Source: an uncultured Myxococcales bacterium
GTDB lineage: Bacteria; Myxococcota_A; Polyangia; Polyangiales; Polyangiaceae
Length of the DNA stretch: 64,000 bases
Reading direction: 5' to 3'
Assembly: GCA_937872925.1 (NCBI GenBank)
Contig: CALMUT010000085.1
Location: forward strand, 21,248 to 85,247
Shown here piece by piece: positions 57,841-64,000 of the stretch (positions within the stretch are counted from its first letter, which is position 1; each line of letters starts with the position of its first letter). The translations under genes were made by a program, and so were the position numbers. The notes under the pieces are model-generated. The model made no database searches. It was not told where the DNA came from and saw nothing but the letters and a program-made list of their open reading frames with translations.

Positions 57841-58509
57841 GTGAAACCTCGAGTGCTGCTGGGCACGGCGCAAACGCCTTTGGGCGAGGAAATCTCGCTC
57901 ACGCGCCATGGCAACGAGTTCGTGATCATGGCCAGCGGTCGGAGCCTGATGTCGAGCCGCATGCACGGATCCGAGGAGGCACTGGCAACCCTAGCCTGCA
58001 AGCGCGCGCGCTCCCTTGAACAACCCTGCTGTCTCGTCGGAGGCCTCGGCATGGGCTTCACGCTCCGCGCAACGCTTGACGAGTTGCCCAAAGACGCCAG
58101 CGTTGTTGTGGCGGAGCTGGTCCCCGCCGTTGGGGGATGGAACCGCGGGTCTCTCGCCCCCCCCCCCGGCTCCCCCCCCCAAGATCCACGCGGGGTTGGC
58201 GAAGGGGGAGACGTGGCCGTTGCCTTGCGCTCGAGTCCGGGGCGCTTCGACGTGGTACTCCTCGATGTGGACAACGGGCCCTCGGCATTCACGACCTCAC
58301 ACAACGCCGGCCTTTACGACGACCGAGGACTGGCCAGCGTGCGCGCTGCCCTCAAGCCCGGCGGCGTTCTCGCGGTGTGGTCCGCCCGAGAAGATCGCCA
58401 CTTTGAACACCGCCTCCGCTACGCTGGCTTCAACGTCACAGTCGAACGCGTGCGCGGCCGACTCAAAAAGGGCGGCCCGCGACACACCATCTTCCTGGGC
58501 GCGATCTAG
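57841..58509 (+). CDS. Spermidine-synthase-like methyltransferase-fold protein
   Basis: 222 residues from the GTG at 57841, where homology begins (KPRVLLGTAQTP); GTG 57811 is an alternative. Pattern: LMSSRMHGSEEALA, VGGLGMGFTLRATLDEL (SAM-type glycine loop), VVVAELVPAV, FDVVLLDVDNGPSAF, LKPGGVLAVWSA. This matches SpeE-like/spermine-synthase-fold proteins, though key aminopropyl-transferase residues cannot be confirmed. Within NRGSLAPPPGSPPQDPRG the DNA has runs of 11 and 9 C, where the sequence departs from the family. Confidence 0.75.
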   Translation: MKPRVLLGTAQTPLGEEISLTRHGNEFVIMASGRSLMSSRMHGSEEALATLACKRARSLEQPCCLVGGLGMGFTLRATLDELPKDASVVVAELVPAVGGWNRGSLAPPPGSPPQDPRGVGEGGDVAVALRSSPGRFDVVLLDVDNGPSAFTTSHNAGLYDDRGLASVRAALKPGGVLAVWSAREDRHFEHRLRYAGFNVTVERVRGRLKKGGPRHTIFLGAI

Positions 58510-58569
58510 CGCACGCTCAGCTGGATCGTCCCGGTATTCGCGGGAATCAACTTGGTTTAGGCTCATGGC

Positions 58570-60900
58570 GTGCGCTGCCTCGCGCCGATCCTCGGTCCGG
58601 CCGTTGCGCTTGCACTCAGCATGGCGCTGCCCGCCCTTGCGCAACCCGCTGCAGATCCGCCAAAGCCGCCGCCCCCTGCGGCGATTCCAGCTGGGCCCGA
58701 GGTCACGCGGCCAAAGCCGGAGGCCGTTGAAGTCTTTTATCCGCCTGGCGCGACCGGAGACGCCGTCGTCGTGCTTGAGATGGTGGTCGATGAAACCGGT
58801 CGGATCACGGACGTCAAAGCCGTGGTTGGCGAACCGCCCTTTTCCACCGCCGCGATCACCGCGTCGAAGAACTTTCGCTTCGCTCCGGCTACCCGCGACG
58901 GCAAACCCGTTGCAGCGAAGATCCGCTATGAGCTGAAGTTCACGGAGCCGCCTCCGCCCGAGCCTGAACCCGAGCCCGCACCGCCGCTTGCATCGACCCC
59001 GCCGACAGGCGCGGAACCCCCGAAGCCACCTCCGCAGCCGCCGCCCCCCGGTCCCATCGAGGTGACCATCGAAGGCGAAAGAAAGCCGCCTTCAGTGACC
59101 ACGTTCACGCGCGCCGAAGTCCGCGAGTTGCCCGGTGCCTTTGGGGATCCGTTTCGCGCCATCGAAGCCATGCCTGGTGTCACGCCGATCATCAGCGGGC
59201 TGCCGTACTTCTTCGTGCGCGGCGCGCCGCCCGGCAACATCGGCTACTTCCTCGACGGCATCCGCGTGCCGTTGCTCTATCACGTGGCCCTCGGCCCCAG
59301 CGTGGTGCATCCCGGCATCGTTGAGCGCGTCGATCTGTATTCCGGTGGGTACCCGGCGCGTTACGGGCGTTTTGCCGGTGGCATCGTCGCCGGAGAAACC
59401 ACGCCGCCGCGGCCCGAGTTCCACGGTGAGGCAAATGTGCGCTTGCTCGATGCCGGCGCGTTGGTCGAAGCACCGGTCTTTGACGGCCGCGGCACGGTGC
59501 TGGTGGGCGGGCGCTACAGCTACACCGCGTTGCTGCTAACCCTGGCATCGCCCGACGCGATCTTGCAGTACTGGGATTACCAAGTCCGCGCCAGCTACGA
59601 CGTAACCCCAAAAGACCAGCTCAGCGTGTTTTCTTTCGGCGCCTTCGATTTCATTGGCGAAAAACAAGAGAGCGGCACCCAGGTCCTCTTCTCCACGGAG
59701 TTTCACCGCGTAGACCTGCGCTGGGATCACCGCGCGTCGGAGCGCACGCAGGTTCGTTTGGCGACCACGCTGGGCCTGGAGCTAACGCGAGGCGATGAGG
59801 ACGACTTCTTTTTGCGGGACCGTTCTCTTTCCGTGCGCACGGAGATCGCACACAAGGCGGACGAAAACGTGCGACTCAAGCTGGGCGCAGATGTGTCCAC
59901 GGACACGTTCGACATCAATGCGCCCGACAACAACGATTCAGAGGATCCGGCCCAAGCCGCCGAAGACCGGAAGCAATTCGACGAGGCATTCCCCATCCGC
60001 ACGGATCTCGCGACGGGCGTGTGGGGCGAAGTTGCGTTCAAACCTGAGCCCTGGCTCACGATCACGCCGGGACTGCGCGTGGATCTGTACGTATCCGACG
60101 GTGCGTCCGCGGTCGGGGTGGATCCTCGCATATCCGCTCGCTACGAGCTCAACGACAAATGGCGGCTCCTACACGCCTTGGGCATCGCGCACCAGCCGCC
60201 CAGCTTCGTTATCCCAATCCCCGGATTCCAGATCTCGGATCTGCGCAGCGGCTTGCAACGCGCTTTGCAACACAGCGCGGGGGTCGAAGCAGACCTGCCT
60301 CAGGAGTTCAGCGCGGGTGTGACCTTGTTTCACAACGCCTTCTTCAGAATGACGGACGTGCTCGGAACGTTAAAAGATGACGGCAACGACGAAACCGACG
60401 ACGAGCCTAAATTCGACGACCGTAGTCTGGGGCACAGCTACGGCGTTGAAGTGTTCGTGCGTCGCTCGCTGGCGAAGAAGCTCGGCGGATTCCTGTCATA
60501 CACATTGTCACGCTCCACGCGCAGCATCGGTCGCGAACACTTCCCATCGTCATTCGATCGAACTCATGTGCTCAACTTGGCCCTCGCCTATGATCTGGGC
60601 CGGCGCTGGCGAGCCGGTTCGCGTTTGGTCTTCTATACGGGCTTCCCCAACCAGGGCGATCGCAATCCCATCGGCCGCAGCTCTCGGCCGGACCGGATCC
60701 CGGCCTTCTATCGTATCGACGCGCGGCTGGAGAAGCGCTGGCGTCTGGGCAAGAAGGGCTACTGGGCATTTGTGATCGAATGGCTGAATGCGACGCTGCA
60801 GAAGGAGACGGTCAGTGTCGACTGCAGCACGGGCCAATGCGTGCCCGAAGAAATCGGCCCGGTGACCATCCCGAGCATTGGCCTCGAAGCGTTCTTCTAA
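58570..60900 (+). CDS. TonB-dependent receptor with fused N-terminal TonB-type domain
   Basis: 776 residues, GTG start, signal peptide to about residue 25. Residues 50-126 form a TonB C-terminal-like domain (VVVLEMVVDETGRITDVKAV, AASKNFRFAPATRDGKPV); residues 127-162 are a Pro/Glu linker; then a plug (ITIEGERKPP-like, LPGAFGDPFRAIEAMPGVTP, FFVRGAPPGNIGYFLDGIRVP) and a 22-strand-type barrel (GYPARYGRFAGGIVAGET, HVLNLALAYDLGRRWR) ending in LEAFF. TBDRs import siderophores, cobalamin or sugars with energy from TonB. Carrying its own TonB-type domain is unusual, though not unknown in Myxococcota; ligand unknown. Confidence 0.88.
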   Translation: MRCLAPILGPAVALALSMALPALAQPAADPPKPPPPAAIPAGPEVTRPKPEAVEVFYPPGATGDAVVVLEMVVDETGRITDVKAVVGEPPFSTAAITASKNFRFAPATRDGKPVAAKIRYELKFTEPPPPEPEPEPAPPLASTPPTGAEPPKPPPQPPPPGPIEVTIEGERKPPSVTTFTRAEVRELPGAFGDPFRAIEAMPGVTPIISGLPYFFVRGAPPGNIGYFLDGIRVPLLYHVALGPSVVHPGIVERVDLYSGGYPARYGRFAGGIVAGETTPPRPEFHGEANVRLLDAGALVEAPVFDGRGTVLVGGRYSYTALLLTLASPDAILQYWDYQVRASYDVTPKDQLSVFSFGAFDFIGEKQESGTQVLFSTEFHRVDLRWDHRASERTQVRLATTLGLELTRGDEDDFFLRDRSLSVRTEIAHKADENVRLKLGADVSTDTFDINAPDNNDSEDPAQAAEDRKQFDEAFPIRTDLATGVWGEVAFKPEPWLTITPGLRVDLYVSDGASAVGVDPRISARYELNDKWRLLHALGIAHQPPSFVIPIPGFQISDLRSGLQRALQHSAGVEADLPQEFSAGVTLFHNAFFRMTDVLGTLKDDGNDETDDEPKFDDRSLGHSYGVEVFVRRSLAKKLGGFLSYTLSRSTRSIGREHFPSSFDRTHVLNLALAYDLGRRWRAGSRLVFYTGFPNQGDRNPIGRSSRPDRIPAFYRIDARLEKRWRLGKKGYWAFVIEWLNATLQKETVSVDCSTGQCVPEEIGPVTIPSIGLEAFF

Positions 60901-60978
60901 AGACTGAACGCATCGTGGCAGGCGAAGCTGGCATGGCGCTGGGCAGCAATGCGCTGACGCATCTGTTACACACAGGCA

Positions 60979-61563
60979 ATGGCAAGCGACTCCACGGCGT
61001 CTCCGAATGGCGACTACCTCGATCGATTGATGCGGCGGCAGTCCTTCCAGGCACTGTGGCCGCTCTTTGCCAATGCAGACAAACCTGCGAAGGAGATGAC
61101 CGAGAGCTTCTCCGCCCTCGTGCACCTGCGCCCGCTACTCACCAAGCACGGGCCGTTTCGTGTGGTTCACGTAGGGGACGGTGCCCATGGTCGAACGGGC
61201 GCACTCTTCGCGTTGAAAACCGAAGCAGAAAACATCAGCGTCGATCCCATCGTGAACCTGCCCCTCGTCGATGCTTGGCGAAAGCGCTTTGGCATCCGCC
61301 GCGTGGCCTGGCATAAAGCCCGCATTGAGCAGATGTTTCAAGAAATCAACGCGCTGCCGCCGATGCCGGTGTTCGTGACCTTCGTTCACGCGCATGTGCA
61401 TGTGGACGAAGTGCTCGACCAGCTGCGTTGGGACGCCGCGTTCACGCTCGCCTGCTGTGTGCCGGGCCACCAGCTCAGCAAAACGCGCGTGCCGTACGCC
61501 GCGGGCGAAGACCTGGGCGTGCTCTCACCGGATCGTCGCTACGAGGTCCTGGTTAATCGCTAG
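60979..61563 (+). CDS. Conserved hypothetical protein, possibly Rossmann-like
   Basis: 194 residues, cytoplasmic. FRVVHVGDGAHGRTGALFALK followed by a strand ending in Asp (ISVDPIVN) resembles the first motifs of a Rossmann methyltransferase; later PVFVTFVHAHVHVDEVL. Catalytic motifs are not clear. Lies 78 bp after the TonB-dependent receptor, perhaps co-transcribed. Confidence 0.55.
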   Translation: MASDSTASPNGDYLDRLMRRQSFQALWPLFANADKPAKEMTESFSALVHLRPLLTKHGPFRVVHVGDGAHGRTGALFALKTEAENISVDPIVNLPLVDAWRKRFGIRRVAWHKARIEQMFQEINALPPMPVFVTFVHAHVHVDEVLDQLRWDAAFTLACCVPGHQLSKTRVPYAAGEDLGVLSPDRRYEVLVNR

Positions 61564-61758
61564 AGGCGGTGCCGATCGCCGCTTGACTCAAGAAGCTCAA
61601 CCCCGAGCAGCCCGCGGGGCGGAACCGGCCGAAAAACCTTGGTGATTCTTGGGAGTTGCGTCCGGGTTTCGCCCACTCGGCACACGGACTCGGGCGCCCC
61701 GAGCCCACAGGTCGCGGCGCCAACGACTTCGACAAGCCCGGCCGGGAGCTGTACATCT

Positions 61759-63027
61759 ATGAGTCCCGTGTCGAGCGCCGACCCAGATCGCATCGCCATC
61801 AACGATGCCGGCGAGATGCACCCGGTCGGCAAGGATGCCAGCCGCCGCATGCGCGCGCGCCGCGGGGACTTCCGCCTGCTTGCCTCCCCGGCTTCCGTCG
61901 TGATGCTCCGTTCCGTCAAAGTGAGCCAAGGACGCGTCATCGAAACGGGAGCGCGCATTCGCTTGGCGGGCGAACTCGCGAACCGTGGCGACCTCTGCGA
62001 TGTTCTCGGATTTTTGGGTCAGGTGAAGTGGCGCGGCCGGCTGCTAGTCTCGGACCACCAGTTCGTTCGCGTCCTGCTCCTTGAAAACGGCAATGTCGTT
62101 GGGGTCCAGACGAATGCGCCATCGGAGCGCATCGGACAGGTTCTATTCCATTTCGGGATCCTCACCCAACCGGAAGTGGAAAGAGTGCTTGAGGCTTGCA
62201 AGTCCGGCGGGCGTTTCGGCGAAACCGCAGCGCGTGTCGGCGGCCTGGAAGAAGGCGTTGTCTATGAATACATCGGACACCAGATCCGTGAAGTCGTCTG
62301 CGCGACCCTCGACATTCGCCGCGGCGCGTTTTCCTTCATCGACGGTTTCGAGAGCGCGTCTCGCGTTTCCGGTCACGCGATCTCGGTGGATGCTTTGATT
62401 TCCGAAGCGGTGACGCGAATGGACGAACTCGACTACTTTCGTCGCCAAATCCCTTCCGGGCAGCACGTTCCGGTACGCCACGGGGAAACCCCACCCCGGG
62501 ACGAACAAGTGCTTCAAATCTACCGGCGCATCAACGGACAACGCTCTGTCGAGGAATTGGGCAGACTCACGGGCGTGGGCGAATTCGGAGCCACCAAGGC
62601 GCTACACGCCCTGGTCCGCTCGGGGCATGTAGTCATTCGCTCGCCACGCACGCCCGGAGGGGAAGGCGCCATCATCGACAGCGCCAACGAGGCACTGCGC
62701 CGAGTGTTTCAGAGCGCCGCCGCCGCCGGGAAGGAGCAGGCGCTGCGAGAGAACCTCGAGTCCTTCATGCAAGGAATGGGTTTGTACCCCATTCTCTTTC
62801 GAGAGGCGGGTCCGGGACCGGACGGCAGCCTCAACGCAGCCCGCGTTCTGGAAAACCTCCAGCAGATCGCGACGGGCGGCGACCGTGAGCGCGTTCTAAA
62901 AGACTTGCTGCACCAACTGGCGAGCTTCGCGCTGTTCACGACCGGCGCACTCTTGGGAGAGAAGCGTGAAACGCCTCTGCGCAAGTCGATTAGCCAGACG
63001 ATGCGCGCGCTGCGTCCCGGAGTATGA
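61759..63027 (+). CDS. DUF4388 (PATAN-like) protein
   Basis: 422 residues from the ATG at 61759 (GGGAG upstream). The N-terminal region has the DUF4388 pattern: IRLAGELANRGDLCDVLGFLGQVKWRGRLLV, LLLENGNVVGVQTNAPSERIGQVLFHFGILT, and a gene-duplicated winged-helix-like middle (VLQIYRRINGQRSVEELGRLTGVGEF). Such proteins in Myxococcota are linked to two-component and motility systems. Cytoplasmic. Confidence 0.75.
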   Translation: MSPVSSADPDRIAINDAGEMHPVGKDASRRMRARRGDFRLLASPASVVMLRSVKVSQGRVIETGARIRLAGELANRGDLCDVLGFLGQVKWRGRLLVSDHQFVRVLLLENGNVVGVQTNAPSERIGQVLFHFGILTQPEVERVLEACKSGGRFGETAARVGGLEEGVVYEYIGHQIREVVCATLDIRRGAFSFIDGFESASRVSGHAISVDALISEAVTRMDELDYFRRQIPSGQHVPVRHGETPPRDEQVLQIYRRINGQRSVEELGRLTGVGEFGATKALHALVRSGHVVIRSPRTPGGEGAIIDSANEALRRVFQSAAAAGKEQALRENLESFMQGMGLYPILFREAGPGPDGSLNAARVLENLQQIATGGDRERVLKDLLHQLASFALFTTGALLGEKRETPLRKSISQTMRALRPGV

Positions 63028-63037
63028 GCCCCTGCGT

Positions 63038-63478
63038 TCAGCCAGCCATTGCCGGCGGGGGGCGCGTGGACCTCGGTTGCGCTCGCAGCCGAATGCGAGT
63101 GTCGGAACCCGCGTGTTCCAGATCCGTACTGATCTGAAGCACCAGGTGAGCCAGGGCCGCACGTGTTCCGTAGTCTCCGTCGGAGACCAAGACCATCTCT
63201 GCAGATTCGGTGTGGAATTCAAGGGCAGACGCGATCCCGCTCAGGAACGCGCCGCGCGCCGCCGCATTTGCAACTGAGTCTGTCGGTGCGCAGACCAGTA
63301 CAACGGATTTCAAAGCGTCCGAGCCCGCGCGGATCCGTTCCAGGGCCGCGTCAAAGAAGTCGAGGCGTTTCTCATTGTGGGCCTGCCACAGCGTTTCGGC
63401 AGCGCCGGAAGCGGCGTCCAGCCAAGTGGGCCAGAGGGCGCCCGATTCCATGAGTATCAGGGTAGTACGCTGCATCAC
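63038..63478 (-). CDS. Hypothetical protein
   Basis: 146 residues, cytoplasmic, alpha/beta pattern (TLILMESGALWPTWLD, LKSVVLVCAPTDSVANAAARGAFLSGIASALEF). No family recognised. Convergent with the DUF4388 gene. Coding bias fits a real gene, but function is open. Confidence 0.5.
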   Translation of the reverse strand: MMQRTTLILMESGALWPTWLDAASGAAETLWQAHNEKRLDFFDAALERIRAGSDALKSVVLVCAPTDSVANAAARGAFLSGIASALEFHTESAEMVLVSDGDYGTRAALAHLVLQISTDLEHAGSDTRIRLRAQPRSTRPPPAMAG

Positions 63479-63604
63479 GCGGTCTCCTTCGATGTCCTCC
63501 CTGAAACCACGGTTCTAAAGTGTTGGCCCAGTTTCTGCGGGTCCTTCATACACGGCGGCCCGACCTATTGAACGAAGGGGGCAAGTCGGTATGCTGCCGT
63601 TGTC

Positions 63605-64000
63605 GTGCCATATCTGGTCGTCTGTGACGCATGTAGCCACCGCCTGAAGATCCCCGATTCGGTCTGGGCAAAGCATGTGCGCGGACGCGTCACGACCCTA
63701 AAGTGTAAGGGGTGCGCCGCTCCCATCGAGATCGACGGAACGCAAACCCACGAGCCGATTGGCGGCACGATCTCGGTGATGCCGGCTGCACGGACGAGCA
63801 CACCGCCGCGGGAAGCAGCGACCCGGAAAGCGAAGCCAGACGCAGAGGGAGGCGCCGAGACGAGCGCTGAGCCCGCGCCAAAGCCAGATGTTGCCGCCAA
63901 GGCTGAACCGAGAGAGCCAAACCCTCCGAAAGAGGTCGAGCCGGAGATACCGGACCCAGCTCAAGCTCCCACTTCTCCGAAGGTCGAAGCGAAGAAGCCC
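63605..64000 (+). CDS. Zinc-ribbon protein with Pro/Glu/Ala-rich tail, cut by window end
   Basis: GTG start at 63605; the frame runs open for 132 codons to the window edge. N-terminus VPYLVVCDACSHRLKIP and LKCKGCAAPIEIDG form a CxxC...CxxC zinc ribbon of the MJ0042/FhlB-like type seen at the start of many myxobacterial proteins, followed by a Pro/Ala/Glu/Lys-rich linker. The C-terminal domain lies outside, so function is unknown. Confidence 0.65.
   Translation, partial: MPYLVVCDACSHRLKIPDSVWAKHVRGRVTTLKCKGCAAPIEIDGTQTHEPIGGTISVMPAARTSTPPREAATRKAKPDAEGGAETSAEPAPKPDVAAKAEPREPNPPKEVEPEIPDPAQAPTSPKVEAKKP

Overview
This 64 kb window is high-GC, almost fully coding DNA. It most likely comes from a myxobacterium-like member of the Myxococcota (Polyangia type). 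Supporting signs are the many secreted lipoproteins with Gly/Ser/Ala linkers, a MYXO-CTERM-like C-terminus, MopE-type metal-binding motifs, DUF4388 and AgmX/TonB-like C-terminal domains, proline-rich surface proteins and frequent GTG starts. This is inference from family content; no rRNA or marker gene is present to confirm it.

Layout. 0-3 kb: lipoproteins, including a small di-heme cytochrome-like one, a MYXO-CTERM protein and a small membrane protein. 3-6.6 kb: two overlapping genes for a heterodimeric ABC exporter. 6.8-14.9 kb: a tightly overlapping five-gene sensory and surface operon (hybrid histidine kinase, membrane kinase without its phospho-acceptor His, FecR-like protein, Ig-like/beta-barrel protein, IPT+LamG lipoprotein). 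15-19.7 kb: lipoproteins and small membrane or envelope proteins. 29.8-19.7 kb (minus strand): a complete ten-gene uptake [NiFe]-hydrogenase operon in the order small subunit, large subunit, cytochrome b, maturation protease, hypA, hypB, hypF, hypC, hypD, hypE. 37.8-30.0 kb (minus strand): a nine-gene V/A-type ATPase operon, H-C-I-K-F-E-A-B-D. 38.3-41.5 kb: a three-gene cassette of unknown function (acyl-CoA-dehydrogenase-fold protein without the usual catalytic Glu, leaderless PhnD/SsuA-fold protein, TusA-like/diiron ferritin-like fusion). 41.8-44.1 kb: a FadN-like beta-oxidation enzyme.

From 44 to 57 kb the DNA looks accessory: lower coding density, many lipoproteins and repeats. The last 179 bp of the FadN-like gene recur twice downstream, each time behind a hairpin-rich element, with the same encoded peptide, only synonymous changes and three different stop codons. 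Next to these, a secreted protein gene begins with eight 8-bp repeats straight after its ATG, a layout expected to give on/off phase variation. From 57 to 64 kb come a methyltransferase-like protein, a TonB-domain/TonB-dependent-receptor fusion, a DUF4388 protein and a truncated zinc-ribbon protein at the edge.

Functionally, the hydrogenase would feed electrons from H2 through cytochrome b to the quinone pool, and the neighbouring V/A-ATPase would couple ion flux to ATP. The rest is dominated by envelope, sensing and surface functions.
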